DNA from: Atherix ibis
Taxonomy: Eukaryota > Arthropoda > Insecta > Diptera > Athericidae
Assembly: GCA_958298945.1 (NCBI GenBank)
Contig: OY282609.1
Span: 16,164,326-16,228,325 of the forward strand
Reading direction: 5' to 3'
DNA length: 64,000 bases
The stretch's first letter is position 1. Each line of letters begins with the position of its first letter. Of the stretch, positions 12,894 through 26,702 are shown one piece after another. The position numbers were made by a program, and so were the translations under genes. The notes beneath the pieces were generated by a model. The model searched no databases and was not told the origin of the DNA. It saw only the letters and a program-made list of their open reading frames with translations.

Positions 12894-15800
12894 CGATAGG
12901 CTGATAGGCTAAAAATATGATGTTATGTTAAAAATATGACAAGTTTTCGTTATTACAAAATTATTAATTTTTTATTGAACTAATAAGAAATTATTGATTT
13001 ACTTAAACCAAAATAAACAATTTTATCGTTGAAGAAATTCTTGATTATGTATTTTGGGAGTTGGCTGAGTGTGCAATAAATAATTTCATGTTTGCTAATA
13101 CAAAATCAGTATTCGATAATGAGAATTGTGAATGGTCACACATGTGCATAGTGTACAAAGAACCTGATTCAAAAGCTCAACCAAAACATCAAAATTCAAT
13201 TAATTTAAGAACCACTTTTAAAAAACTAACTGTCAACAAAAAATAAGATGAAAACTTACTTGGGACCACAAACAATTTTTTTCTCTTATAATTATTTGAT
13301 ATTTAATGGAAACCGAACTTTTCGTACTAAAGTGTAGTAGTAGTTATGGGGTTATCTATAAGTAGGGGTGATTGTGTTGCTTTGTTGATTTTCAATCATC
13401 CCCGTTCACAATTTTTCAACCCTTGCTGCTGCTAGTGTATGGTATGCATTAACTATTTCTATGATTTATCGATTCATTTTGCTATTCATAATATTCTATT
13501 TCTAATCGTTTTTTTTTTAGTTTTTTACTTTTTTAATTTTCAAATCGATTCCAGCTCACTTCGATGTGTGACACTATTCTTAGAATGCTTCTTGAATTCT
13601 AATGACATCAATTTTTCCTTGACTTTATTTACTTGCTTGTAATTTTTATTATTTTTTTTCTTCTTCTTCTTCTTCTTCTTAAATACATATTGTATTAGAA
13701 ACACGTGCAGAATATCAACTTATATTAAGCTTAGAGAGATTTTCATTTTTAATGAAAATTTGCATAATTTCCATGTATTACTGGTTTTTTATTAGTTGAT
13801 CTAAAAATCGATTCGATTTGAAAATGATTATTTCGGGAAAAATTTTGCAACTAAAAGTTAATGCTTTCTGAATACTTAAACAAAATATCCTGATCGAGAT
13901 TATTCTCTCGGCCTTTTTAACAACAAAATTAACATTGTTTTCATAAATATAAGAATTTATATCGTCTATGCATAAATCCATTCATTTTCTACTAAAGGAA
14001 AAAATTATATAGCAAATAATCTTATCTTCCCTACTTTAGTATTTAAAAGAAAATATTTTGCATGATCTTTCATTTAAATTAAAAAGAATCGTGGAAATAT
14101 TTAAATAAAATATATTTAATGTAGTTTTTGTTAAAGTATAAAAAGCATAAATGCATATTCAGAGAATAAAAGGTCTACCTGCCTTTCCAATATCAAAAGC
14201 ACTTTATTTCTCATAATATAAACAAATGAGATTGTGTCGGAGTTATTCATTTTTTTCTTCTTCTCTCTGTTGATTCAACGGAAAGCTTAAAAGTTCCGAT
14301 TGTCTTGAACCCTTTCACAAAATTACCCAGAAACTGAGGGGAACAAATGATCTTTGTTATAGTTTTCATTGATACCATCGACCTTTTGACTTTCTCCCCT
14401 TCTCTAGCTAATTTTAATAATAAATTTTACATGATAATAGTTGCGATTAATTGGCATCACATAACATCTTGTCGCTTGAGAAAAATCATCCAAAATAAAC
14501 ACTGTTAATTAATATGATTTAAAAAAAAGTTTCACCTTATTTCTGATTGCTTCCGCTTCTTTCACCTTTTATTAGATTTTTGGCAAATTTAATCAAAACT
14601 AAAATCCTAAAATCGGAAAATTTTGACAACTTACAAAATAGCCGTCAGAGTTTTTTTTTTGTACCATTTATTTTCAGTTTTAAATTTGATTTGGTTGGTT
14701 ATTTTTATCATAAGGCCAAAAACTTGTGGTCATAAGTAATCGACTTCTAAAAGGTCAACCATCCCATATTGTTTTTTTTTACCATTATTGCGCGCGCAAA
14801 TTTTAATTACATTCGCTTCAACTTATTTCTGCCCGAATTCATTTTCCACTGGCCACAGAGAAAAATCGTCTCGAATGAATTCAAATACAATATTTTTGTC
14901 CATGTCATGCTGAAATTTTAAATACCTGAAGAGGTAATGTGCTACGTTTTAACCTGAAAATATGAAGTGCACTTACCTTAATGAGCAAACAATTTTGGCA
15001 ATGTTTTTTTATTTTTTTTGGTGGACATTCGTAATTTTTATACGAAAAAAAAATAATCACTAACTTTTTGTCAGTCTTATAAGATACTCGCACATAACAT
15101 AACCATACAAGTTCATACTTTTCGTCGAATATGTTAATACTAATTAATGATAAAATAATATGCTTACATTACGGTTGAAGTATAAATGAAGATATAAAAA
15201 TTGGAACACGACTTTGACCCAAACCTTCCAAGGGGAAGAGATTAGAGATTGTTTTCGTTGGTGGTATTTATTTTTTTATATTCTTATTTAAATAACCTTA
15301 ACGGTGGTTTATCAAAAAATAAAAAAAAACCTTGCATTGAATTGCAAAAAGTGTTAAAGTTATTTTGTAGGCTGCAGTGATAAGCGTAATTTTGTTAGCA
15401 TTAAACTGGTGGTGGTAGTAAGACAGTACACGACAATGGCCAATAAAAATAGTAAAAAAAACTGTACATCAATTAATTACGAGGGCGTGTATTTCATTTT
15501 ATACGATGAGGGAAATACCTAGCCCGGTTCAGTTTAGTTTAGTTGTTTTGACAATGTTCCATACCTGCTCACGTGTACAATTTCGGAAGTGAGTCATGCC
15601 AAAAGGCATTATGTATCCGTGTTCCATAAAATAATTCCCTTATGGTGCTGGACTCTACCTCATATATTATTGTACACCATAATGGATGGAGTTTTTTTTT
15701 CTTCACTCATTTAATTTTCATTTAGCGATGTTCAAAAATAAAAATAATAGAATATGCACGGACATATACCACTCCTGTTATTTCCATATTGCTACTGGTC

Positions 15801-17650
15801 TTTAGTCATTTTAGAAGTTATCATGTGTAAACGCGTACCTCAATATTGACGAAATTTTAAAAAAAATTACCAAGCATTGCTTAAATGTGAAAAGAAGCCC
15901 ATACTCTCCCTAAAAAATGCAGGCACCCTTAATACGAGTAGAAGAGTTCCACGAATTATAATTTTGAAAATTGGTAACATTTCCTTTATATAATTTTTTA
16001 AATTTCCCCTTTCAAGATGTGTCTGATTCGCGCGAGAGGCGTTGTTGCCACTCTTCGCAGAAACACTGGAAGACGATACACTCTTTTGGAAGCTATAGTC
16101 AGCACCAAGGTGACGTCCATTTAGGTGTTTTTGATTTTTGGAAACCAAAAATATTTACACGGTCTATTGTTTGGGGGGGGGGGGGTTAGGTGGTTTAGGG
16201 AATTCCAGAAATCCCCTTTTCCGAAAAAATTTTGTTGATGGGTATTGGCCTTGTGAAAGGGGATGTCTGTAATATCCCTTCTAGCAAGGAAAACCCCTTT
16301 TTATGTGCCTTTTGGAAATTTTATTAAATTAAACTTTGTGGGAAGCTTTTCTTGGAGGCACAAATTCTTTCAATTCCACATTTTCATCAGTTTTTAATGT
16401 TTCCCGACCTTCCAAACACATGTTTTATGGCACCGATATACTTGCGACCTTGATAATGAATGTTCCTCAAAAAATCGTTACAACTTTTCGTAAGTCCAAG
16501 CCGCGGATTCCTACAAGCTTAACACAAAGTTGATCAAATCATTGCTTAAAATTTCGCTATTACATTTTTCGTAACGTACTATAAAAAGACAACGTAACTT
16601 AACACGCCATCTAATGTCGTCCAGTTACCGCAAGTGCTGCCAGATAGCATTCAGTAATACCCAGTCTTATTACTTTTATTCCCCACCTCCTATAACGTTC
16701 ATTTTCCCTTTTAAATCATTTAGCATAGAAGCTACGAACTTACGTAAATCGAAAATTTATGTTAAATTAGAATGTTGGTGTGAAAAATGTTATATTTGGC
16801 GAAAGTGACAATTATTTTTATCGTAAATTTAACATATTTTAATAATGTTGCCATGGAATTTTCCAATGTAATATTGTAATTTTTGTTCGTATTATTTCTA
16901 ATGTATTTCGCCTCTTTACTATAATACTTTAAATCTCATAGACTATTGTATTTACTCCAGGGTTTTCTCAAGTGCTAATTGGAAAATACATTGACTTTTA
17001 TAATAATTGTTTAGTTTACTTAACCTTAAAACATAAAATATGAATTTTTATTTATTGTAGGATACTAATAAGTAAAATAATTTTAATCTGAATTAATTAT
17101 CATTGAGATTTTGTATTAGATGTTTTTTTTTTGTTTCCAAGGAATATTTACTGTATTAATTTACAATATGTTACGACGATCAAATAAATACCAACATAAA
17201 AAAGAAATGAAAATAATTTGATCCAATTTCGAAATTATTATTTCTTTAAAAAAATTCAGCTTACAAAAAACTTTTGTAAAAATTTATTAATTCTACAATA
17301 ATTAAACCAGGAACGTTTTATGTGATAGAAACAGCTTCTAGATATAATTTTTAACTTAAAAATTTTCTTTCACGAAAGTATACAAAATTCGGATGGGATT
17401 TGTTATTTGTTTGTATCTAAGGTTTCTTAGATATAGAACGGGAGCCGCTCTAGAGCACAACGCCTATGAGGCTATTTGGTGACTTTAAGTTTCGGGTTAG
17501 ATCAGTTAGAGTTTGTAAAATTTTATGATTTTTATCCAAAAAGAAAGTTATGGGTCAGAGCACTTTGTCCTAAGTAGTATAGCTAAGAGGTTCCAAGATC
17601 AATTTTTAAAAATTATTGATTCCAGATCCATCAATTTTTGCTGAATACTT
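12894..17650. other. Non-coding sequence with microsatellite and poly-G tract
   Basis: No recognisable gene. A (CTT)n tract occurs at about 13659-13680, and a run of 13 G at 16173-16185 sits in a patch (16000-16530) of less AT-rich sequence with no protein similarity I can name. Short frames here lack domains. Confidence 0.5.
13659..13680. repeat. (CTT)n microsatellite
   Basis: Seven consecutive TTC/CTT units are visible. Confidence 0.9.
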
Positions 17651-17679
17651 TTTTTTTTTTAACCCAGTAAAACCACCTT

Positions 17680-18190
17680 ACTTGGTCATATTTCTATATT
17701 TCTCTACGGAACCGCCGTCAGGCATTAATTCGCGGGACTGGGAACTCTGATGGATTATTACTACCGTTTCCTTTCACGCTCATCCAAACAAAGTATTTTT
17801 AGTACTGTGGTTGCAACGACTTTGACAGCCTCCTAAGACATCTTCGAGTCCAACATCAAAGCCATAACATTCTCCGCGTTCAGACTGCTGCCAGCGTACT
17901 TCTGTGCGTCTTCTCTTTCCACATTGCTCTCCAGCACCCCGTCATAAGAAGGATCTATCTACGGATCCACCGCCGAGATGCGACGGAGAGTTCATCTGAC
18001 TTCGGGGACATTTTGCTGTCTTCTCCTGGACTCCTTTTTTTCCCCCGGAACAGCGTTGCATCGACCTCTCTGACAGTAAAGCCTCTGCCGCTCACCTGGC
18101 AGTATTTTGATCGGTACCATTTTGTCCACAATACAAATGAACTCGTATGATACCATTCGGATTGTGCAGGTCACCCTTAATGTGATCCTA
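17680..18190 (-). other. GC-richer unassigned patch, possible retroelement remnant
   Basis: Base composition is clearly higher in G+C than in the flanks. The minus strand has an open frame at 17992-18174 (read through KILPGERQRLYCQRGRCNAV) bordered by stops. Clustered Cys/Arg residues would fit a decayed gag-like segment of a non-LTR element, but I cannot match it to a family. It could equally be an old host exon. Confidence 0.2.
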
Positions 18191-20752
18191 CGGGATAACT
18201 AATGAACCCATCCGAATGTATGTATCTGTGTCTGTAGCTGATAATGAATGCTATTTTTATTTTAATTAATAAAACAGACAGGTCAACCTACTGATGCTGT
18301 AAACAAAGTTTTCTGCACATGACGCTATTTTTCCTACTTTTTTTCTTGCTAGATTCGCTACTTGTTATGAAGCTGGCTACGTTGCTATATTTTGTGATGG
18401 TTTTTATAAAAAAAAAACGCTGCCTTTTTATAAAAAAAACGTTGCTATATTTTTGTGATGGTTTTTGTACACGCTGCTTTTTTTAAAGTTGAATTTCTAG
18501 CTGGTTTTGATGAAGAAATGACACATACTCATGTTTATTCACGTGCATACATATATATATACAATACGTAAACAAACGTATGTGCCACTTGCTCATGTAG
18601 TCCCCGTGACAAGATATTGTTTCTCATTGGTTCTCGTTGAAACTAGTAGCAAAAATAGTACAAAAAGTAGAACCTGATTTGTTTCTGAAATCTTCCTTCG
18701 AATGTAGTATCTGAGCAAGTAATGTAGTAATTTCTAGCAGCGCAGCCAGCATCGCAGCGAGCACGGTAGTAAGCAGGAAAAATAGCGTCCTGTCAAGCGG
18801 GCCTAAGCTGTAAGTCAAAACTTTCACCACTGCATCAAATTTGACGGATTCACGTTTTCAGAAATTGGTCTTGAACCCCGATAGCTATACTAATGTCCTG
18901 TGCGAATTGTAAGCAGTTTTTGTGCCCAGAATTTCGGCAACTATATTGAGTAGACTGGATTGTTGGTACTTGACCAGTGAGATACTATAAAAACCGCTCA
19001 CTATTACTCAAGTCTGTATTTCTACGCAAGGCTAAAAAGATGTTGTTTCCCATTCAGATTACGGATAGTTTGAGTATCGGAAGCCGGAGTGTGTCTCCAG
19101 CCAACTTATCAGCACGTTCATTTATTTTCCATAAATCTTTTTGTAGAATTTTTCAAATAAAAATGTTTAATACGTAAAATTTGGAACTTTTTGAAGTTAG
19201 TCAATTCCATGATTTCTTATCATGAAAAAGCTTGTCGAAAATTTATAATTAATTTCTTTAATTATATTTCAGAGAAGTGACAAAAAAAGTTATAAATAGT
19301 ATTAAAATGTTAAAATAATAGATTGATGAGTAATAATTGCACGATTTCAACTAATTGTTCACATATATCAACTATTGTTGTGGTTTTATATTGTATTTTA
19401 TCGAAAAAATTATTCCATCGATAATTTTAATCGCTTCAAGTAATTTATTGATAAGAAATGAACACAATGAGCTGGTTAATATGAGTAATATTAACGAAAA
19501 TATTATATTTGATTTTCTACGGTTGAGGTGCTTATCATTAATATTGACAGACTAAAACATGCAAAATATTAGCGAATAAAAAATTATTATTTGTAAAGAT
19601 TTACGTAAATTGTTGGGGCATTTTTCATAAGACCTAAAATGGATTTTATTATTTTGATAACTAACAGTCAGGATTTTTTCGTTGCCACAAAAGCTATCAA
19701 ACTCTTATCGTGCAAATATGTGCATATTCGAATTATGGGCACGTATATGCACAGAGAAATTGAATAATAATAGGAGCTGGAAATTTTTTGCAACGCATTC
19801 ATTTTATTTCCTTTTTCTGCGCAAATAAAACCTTAAACTTGATTTGTGAAAGTTACTGGGAAATTGCATATACATAGTATATATGATAAGTCAGCGATTC
19901 TGTTCGTTGCTGTCGCATCAAATTGGAAAGAAAATGAAAATTGTGAACTGGAGAAATATTCCCAGGCCCAGCAAGCAGTAGCAGGTTATTCATTGAATAT
20001 TTTTGATTTCACCTTAGAAGGCCGATGACTTATTATAAATACAATAAAATTATAGCTCGATTAGGATACTCTTAGAGTCGAAATATACTTTCCTACAATA
20101 TGTAGAAAATTCTTGGAATTTGGAGTCTCTACGATGAGAATAATTTTTAAAACTATTTATGGTTTTATAGAAGTGAATAGAAAATTTACATGATTGGATC
20201 TAATAATTGTGTTAATTTAGTTTTGCTCCATTTTTGTTCAACGTTTACCATTTTCAGCTCCAATAAAATATACAACTGATCATGCGGAGGTTCATTGTGA
20301 ATTCACCTACCTCATCTGACCATTTCTTGACGCAGAACACTTTTACATAAATGGCAAAAAACCAGTTGTTTTCTTCAATCAATCAGATACACTTTCATTC
20401 AGGTTACAATGTTTTAAATCTTGCTTAGGACTAATCAGATTTAGATTCAGATTGAAGAGAAGAGTTTTAAAATGTTGTTTATTTATCAGCGAAGAGAGAT
20501 TTCACTTCTTCGAACTTTTTCTTTCCTTTTACACCTGGTGGAGCGTTTTTTTTTGTTAGCATTTTTAATTAGCTGACAGACCCTCAGACTATATTGTTCC
20601 AAAATAAAAGCAAAGCAGTAGAAAATTAGTAATACTATTTGTTCTTCTTTGTGGAGGGGGAGGGTGGTGTAGGTGAAGATTTTTGCTTCTGTGGCAAACG
20701 AAGATTTCTAATAGAAACAAATTCTTAAAATCTTAATTGTGATTATATATAA
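18191..20752. other. Non-coding sequence
   Basis: An imperfect local duplication ('acgttgctatatttt.tgtgatggtttt') occurs at about 18378-18402 and 18439-18468. The patch 18600-19100 is somewhat richer in G+C, and 'actataaaaaccgctc' near 18984 resembles a TATA box, so a solo LTR is possible but not shown. No gene is supported. Confidence 0.4.
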
Positions 20753-21211
20753 AGGGTTATACAATTTGCGGTTTGGAGAAAGTATATTTAAAGAGAAAAA
20801 GCTAACAGGATTCGATGATTTTGAGATAATTTTTTATGAATTTTTTGCATATTTCGGGTTGAAATTCGGCCCTCGACGGATGTTGGTTTTTATTTGCTCC
20901 AAAGTTTGAGGATTGTCTCTGCAACATATAAGCAAAAGTGAACAGCATCAAATCGCAAAATCTTGGATGCCAATTCACATAATCCAATCTCGAAATTACG
21001 CGTCCTGGGCACTTTTCGCGCAAAAAAGCTAAAGTCTGTCATGTTGTGTGGCTTATGGTGTCGTCTTGTGAGAAACCACATACGGTGCAGATTAAAATGT
21101 TCAATTTCAATTAAAAAAAAGTTGGTTATCATGAACACGTACAGCAGACAGTTAATTTTTGTGGATACAATGGATCCTCAACAGTCTCTTGTGGGTTTTC
21201 AGAGCTCCATA

Positions 21212-22031
21212 CGAGGTCTGTTCAAAAAGTATCGCAAATTTTGAATTTTCATGGGTTACGTATATTCGATTTTCAATTTTTTATGACTTTTTCGTACTCA
21301 TATCTCTCACTTATACCGACAAGTTCGGTTTTGAATGTTCCGTTAATTTTTGACAGCTGGTTTGCTTGCACGTGTATTGGCTCGTCTTCGATTTTTACCC
21401 ATTCCAAAAAAATGGATCAAAGAAGCGGTTTTGCGAACAAAAAAAAGTCACAGGGGGCCAGATCTGGGGAATACGGTGACTGCGTTGGCCAAAAACAACA
21501 CACTAATAATAAATAACACACATTATTAGTGTGTTGTTTTTGGCCAAAAATTCGCGCACAAGCAACGATGCGTGTGCAAGGCGTTCTCAAGTTGCAAAAG
21601 CCAATTTTTGTTGGCTTCCCTGTGGCAAGAACTCATAATGCACCACGCCCCTGCAATCGAAGAAAACTGTAAGCAAAACCTTCACATTCTAACGAACTTG
21701 GCCGTCTTTTTTCGGTCTTGGCTCGTGCGGCAGTTTCCATTGGGATGATTGAGCTTTGGTTTTTACGTCATAATCATAAAGCCATGATTCGTCATCAGTT
21801 ATGACCCTTTGGACCAAATTTGGGTCGTGGCGGATAGAGTCCAACAGCTCCTTAGCAATGTCAAAAATCGAAGACGAGCCAAAACACGTACAAAGCAAAT
21901 TAACTGAACATTCAAAATGGCCAAACTTGTCGGCATAATTGAGAGACATGAGTACCAACATAACTCCACAAAAAATAGAAAATCGACTACACTGAAATAC
22001 AAAATTTGTGATATTTTTTGAATAGCCCTCG
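21212..22031 (-). mobile_element. Mariner A copy M2 (820 bp, 5'-5' inverted form)
   Basis: TA flanks are at 21210-21211 and 22032-22033. The right end is the normal transposase-5' end. The left end is not the usual 3' end but an inverted copy of the 5' end: about 214 bp (21212-21425) reading leader sequence forwards up to 'atggatcaaagaa', then abruptly joined to minus-strand C-terminal coding sequence at 'gaacaaaaaaaagtcacagg'. The C-terminus and 3' end are therefore gone. A separate deletion joins 'cttagcaatg' to 'tcaaaaatcgaag', removing the DNA-binding domain. The remaining minus frame (21689-22072) reads LLDSIRHDPNLVQRVITDDESWLYDYDVKTKAQ, with the first Asp present. Copy M5 has the same 5'-5' junction. 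Confidence 0.85.
21485..21547. repeat. Perfect 26-bp inverted repeat (hairpin) inside M2
   Basis: Arms 21485-21510 and 21522-21547 are exact reverse complements around an 11-base loop. Other mariner A copies have only the right arm ('attattagtgtgttgttttt' plus ggccaa), so the left arm is an added inverted duplication, as a template-switch would leave. Confidence 0.9.
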
Positions 22032-22300
22032 TATACGGCACTTTTGCTTCTTGATATGTCTTCAACAAGCAAGAAATGAGCCTTATCGCTGTAAAGATTT
22101 TGTTCTAAAAATTTGCATCCAAAGTCTGTTGTTCCAGCACCTCAATCGATGTATCTTCTGCGCATTTCATGGTCGATTTAACGATCCATAATGTAAGATG
22201 GCAAACCTTAAACTAAACAAATGCCACTTTGAATAGCAAATATGTATGACAGCTGCCAGATGACAGGACTGTACTTTCGGAACCACTAAATAGATCGCCT

Positions 22301-24048
22301 GATATATAATTTTAACATGAAAATCGATAAAAAAATTTAAGTCAACGTAATCAGAGCTTTATTAGATTATGGCTTTGAGCATTAATATTTTTATTACGGC
22401 TCCAATGACAAACAAAGACTAATAATCTTAATTCCTAACGTTACCGTTCCGGAAAAGAACTTATAAAAAAATGTGAAGAAAAAATTGTTTATTTTTCGTA
22501 ATTTTATTGTTCATTGTCAAAATCCTTCGACAAAAGCTTCTCCAAAGATTAATAGAGCTTAGCCAGTACTGTTTTCTTTAAGTTCAAAAGTATATCCAAC
22601 CACTCGATATTGATTCAAATAAATTACTTCATTTAAATTGGATGGGAATGGTTGTTTTTAGGAATCCGAAAAGATAGAAGCGGTAGCTAAGAAATAATGG
22701 ATGCCGGCCGGAAGAGTAATTTTGTTGTAAAGTCCCGCCAAATTGAACTTTCAAATATTCTATTTGACCCTATAAATAAAAAAGAAAAAGTATACCAATC
22801 GGAATCAGCCGAGTCAACAAATTGTATCCGGTCTCAGAGTGAATTATCTATCAAATTTCAATAAAAGTGTTCTGGCCCATTGATTGCGACATGCATTATG
22901 CATCTGAAAAGTGGGCCGTTTCGGTTCTTTAGATTAAAACTAAGGCTGAGGCGTTTTTTTTATTCCGTTCTTCCGTCAATATCTCGGAAATTTAATGGAC
23001 AAAGAACACGAACTATTGGATTAATAGATTGTCCTGGAAATAAAAAACCATTTCCAATTCATTTATTCTATATTAGATCATCTTAAAAAATGCAAGAATA
23101 ATTTCACTTTGAAGTAGCTTCCAGACTCCATTTTTAGCAAATTCAGTTCTTCTTTAAAAACTAAATTTTATTAAGAATATTTCTGACAACAATTTTGAAA
23201 TTAACCGATTTCAGATCTCCACAACTTTGAGACTAGTTTTTTTTTATTATATTCAATTGATTATTCGACAAATTTATGTTTTGATGCAAATGTGCTGCAC
23301 TAAATTTCTAACATTCCATATAATATTCGACCATTTTCAGATCACATATTAATACCAAAAGAATTCATTAAAAAAAAAGAGAGTTAACGAAAGAATGGAG
23401 AAATTGGTTTCCGGTTCTTCTTTTTTTTGCATTTAAAACCATTATCGACAGCAACATGCATTTTGATTCTGTTGCAGTCAATTGTGGGTACAGAGGATGA
23501 GTGTAGATCCATTTTAAATTTCACATTTACTGGTTATCCATTGTTTTTTATTTGAAAAAAAAAACGGGCACTTTCCTTCCTAATACAATGCCTTATAAAA
23601 TCATGTAAGAATCGTATTAGATTTTCGTCGTCCGCTTCTCCCGTCTTCTTCTCCCCATAATTTATAAACTGCTATAAGTCTTTTAACGTGTCCAATATCG
23701 TGTTTCCAACAATTTTCTATAGAAGTGCATTGTGGTATGCAAAGCTAACTTGTTGTTTGACAACCTCCTCCTCGACATGCATAGACCTACGGGAGTCTAG
23801 TCCAGGTAAATTCGATAACTGCTTTCGGCTTGCTACTGGTTCTATTGTTTATTCCGTGTTGCCTACATGATTAAGCAGCTACTGTTGCAGCTTCTGAAAT
23901 CAAAGTTAAAGTATTAAGCATGGATAAGTTGCTTATTTATATCCATAACGATATCAGTTAAAATGGGGATAGTGATAATGACGGCGTTGGTGAAGTTGAT
24001 GGAGAAGTCGAGTCGATAGTACTCGCTAAAGACAAGACTATCACAATA
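22301..24048. other. Non-coding sequence
   Basis: No coding similarity or clear repeat. Short frames here have no recognisable domain. Confidence 0.5.
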
Positions 24049-24050
24049 TA

Positions 24051-25222
24051 CAAGGTCTGTTCAAAAAGTATCACGAATTTTGAATTTCCGCGGCTTACGT
24101 ATATTCGATTTTCGATTTTTTTCGTGGCGTTATGTTGATACTCATGTCTCTTACTTATGCCGATAAGTTCGGTCATTTTGAATGTTCAGTTAATTTTTGA
24201 CAGCTGCTTTGCTTGCACGTGTTTTGGCTCGTCTTCGATTTTTGCCCATTCCAAAAAATTGATCAAAGTGTGAAAAACAAAATTAATTGCGCGGACGCAT
24301 TCCGAATGTTGACTGTGGCATATGGTGAAGCTACCTTGGAGAGAAGCAACGTTTATCGGTGGTACAAAATGTTCTCAGAGGGCCGAGAAGATGTGAAGGA
24401 CGAAAAGCGTGCCGGACGTTCGAGCACGTCAACAACAGACGAAAACATTGATGAAGTGAAGAAAATAGTTGCTGAGGACTTAAACATATCGATTGGCTCG
24501 TGCCATTCGATTTTTACCAATGATTTGAGCATGAGACGGGTCGCCGCGAAATTCGTACCAAAATTGCTCAATTTTGACCAAAAACAGCATCGCCTCCCAC
24601 CGCGACGACCCAAATTTGCTCCAGAGGGTCAATGGAAGCTGCCGCACGAGCCAAGACCGAAAAAAGCGCGCCAAGTTCGGTCGAATGTGTAGGTTTTGCT
24701 TACAGTTTTCGTGGTGCATCATGAGTTCTTGCCACAGGGTAGAACAGTCAATAAGGAATATAACCTGCAAGTTATGCGCAAGTTGCGCGAAGCAATCCGC
24801 CAGAAACGTCCGGATTTGTGGAAGAACAAAAATTTGCTTTTGCGCCATGATAACGGCCCTGCTCATGGATCGTTGCTTGTGCGCGAATTTTTAGCCAAAA
24901 ACAACACACTAATAATACCGCAGCCACCGTATTCCCCAGATCTGGCCCCTGTGACTTTTTCTTGTTCCCGAAACTGAAGAGCTCCATGAAAGGACGACGG
25001 TACGCTACGATTGATTAAATAAAGATGGCATCGAAGGAGGAGCTGAACAAGATCACAAAAAATGATTTTGAAAGTGCTTCGGGGATTGGAAAAAACGTTG
25101 ACACAAGTGTATAATATCTGGTGGGTATAACTTTGAAGGGGACAAAATAGATATTCATGAATAAATAAATAATTTTTGAAGAAAAAAACAAAACATTCGT
25201 GATACTTTTTGAACAGACCTCA
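24051..25222 (+). mobile_element. Mariner A copy M3 (1172 bp, retains DNA-binding domain)
   Basis: TA flanks are at 24049-24050 and 25223-25224. It has a normal 5' end (CAAGGTCTGTTC) and a normal 3' end after the transposase, so it best shows the family's full layout: leader about 0.2 kb, transposase about 0.9 kb, short tail. It is not inserted in family T. It shares with M8 a 33-bp deletion in the helix-turn-helix region. Confidence 0.9.
24259..25164 (+). pseudogene. Broken mariner A transposase (M3)
   Basis: The family's start ATG-GAT-CAA is TTG here (24259-24261). The N-terminal HTH_48-type domain follows (INCADAFRMLTVAYGEATL, NVYRWYKMFSEGREDV), then DEKRAGRSSTSTTDENIDEVKKIV. Eleven residues (LANRRITVREV in M5) are missing. 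After FDQKQHR a deletion removes the segment with the first catalytic Asp (GDESWVYGYD elsewhere). The C-terminal half (FLPQGRTVNKEYNLQVMRKL, LLRHDNGPAHGSLLVREFL, PPYSPDLAP) is open in another frame, and a one-base loss in SPDLAPCDFF shifts the frame again. It ends GDKIDIHE and a stop at 25162-25164. Catalytic spacing in intact relatives is DD34D. Not functional. Confidence 0.9.
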
Positions 25223-25224
25223 TA

Positions 25225-26702
25225 TGAGATGGTATTTTCTGAACCAGCTGCATTACTACATAACATATTTCACTTAATAGTTCGATGCATGTTTCTTTGA
25301 TATGGTATACCATAACCGCATATTTTATATAAAATTGGGAAATATCTACAATGATCCATGAAAAATATTGATTGCAGTTGACTGGAAAAACATACTTCAC
25401 ATATTTTAAACGCCTTGGAGGGAATTTTCCCACAAAAAAAACATATTGTGAGTATGCACTTTTGCTATTCCGTTGGTAAACGAATCAATAGAAAAAACTT
25501 ATCACGATGCTAAGATTTTTATATAATCCATGAGAATTTACTATAATTTATTGCAATAAAGATAATTTTAAATTTGATTTTATATAATCTTGAATAGCTG
25601 CCTCTTATCGTCTTGGTTCTTACGATTACTGTGGAAGTGGGTGGTGCGGGGGTTAGAAGAACATGCATATAACATCGAGTAGAATTGTTATAGGCGTGAT
25701 ACAACCTCTGAAATTATGCTGCATCATATTGATTACATCCTTATTGCTATGATACGAGTGTGTCTACTCTCAACATCAGCTCATTATTTAATTGGAAACG
25801 CAGTAGCATAATTATCGATTCAGAGAATTTCGCAAATATTCATAAGCATACAAACTTAATGAATACTTTGGTACTTGCTGATTACACACTCATACGATTG
25901 ATTCTTCATAATTAATATTATTACTGGTAGTTAATAATTGATGGTCGTGTAAAACACGCTTCACGGTTAAATTTTTAACGCTTTTCTATCACTTCAGTAG
26001 GTAGATATTTTTGTATTTTTAACTTTAGTGCTTTCTCAATCAATCATTCACATAATCATGAATATATTCGACACTAATTGAAAAATTACATATTAAAGTC
26101 AATATTTGAGAAAAGAGGGACTCGTATTGATAAGCGCTAATTTTAAACCATTTATATGTTATGTCCCATATTATCAGCTATCAGCTCTTTATAAAATTGC
26201 CATCCATCAAATCTTATCTGGGGCTTGGTTTACTTACATGAACTAATGTACAAACTGGCATAATTCAAAGTCAAATTCTTACTTTGGATGATGACAGACG
26301 AAAGCTTTTGTAAAGTTGCCGAGTTCTTGCCTTACGAATAAATGTTAGTTAAAAAAATTATTTTGCCAAAAATGTGAATGTAATGAATGATTAGCAAAAA
26401 AGTCCATAAAGAAATTTCCGAAGCGTTAAACCATTTTCCATGCAGATGATAACATAAAAGGCAAAATGTATTTTAATCGAACTTTTTGGAATTATACTAA
26501 GTACACATATAACAAAAAAAAAATATTGAAATTTTACTCAAAATCAATATAAAATATAGAAATTTTTGTATCCCAGTTCCAAAAGTAATTCTTCTTCTTA
26601 TCCTTGAAAACATAAACAGTATCGCATTTCAATGAACATTTATTATTGATTCTCTTTAAAATCAAAATTAAAAAAAAAAAAAAATTATCGGAGCTTTATG
26701 CC
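25225..26702. other. Non-coding sequence
   Basis: No gene or repeat recognised. The 5' end of family T begins at about 26703. Confidence 0.5.

Larger units (their letters stand above)
20753..22300 (-). mobile_element. Family T element, copy T4, interrupted by mariner A
   Basis: The left terminus (AGGGTTATACAATTTGCGG) and the right terminus (GACTGTACTTTCGGAACC) are both recognisable. Mariner A copy M2 (21212-22031) is inserted at the TA of 'agctccaTAtacggca'. The right part reads, on the minus strand, a short 5' segment, then LEQQTLDANF and the FSDKAHFLL-like catalytic region. The left part carries the 'tgctccaaagtttgaggattgtctc' block. Confidence 0.8.

Noticed and set aside
15867..16189. Overlapping frames on both strands at 15.9-16.2 kb
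   Set aside because: No domain on either strand, one frame ends in the poly-G tract, and codon content is not distinctive.
18900..19150. Possible solo LTR promoter ('actataaaaaccgctc')
   Set aside because: No paired LTR ends, TG..CA boundaries or target duplication could be found.
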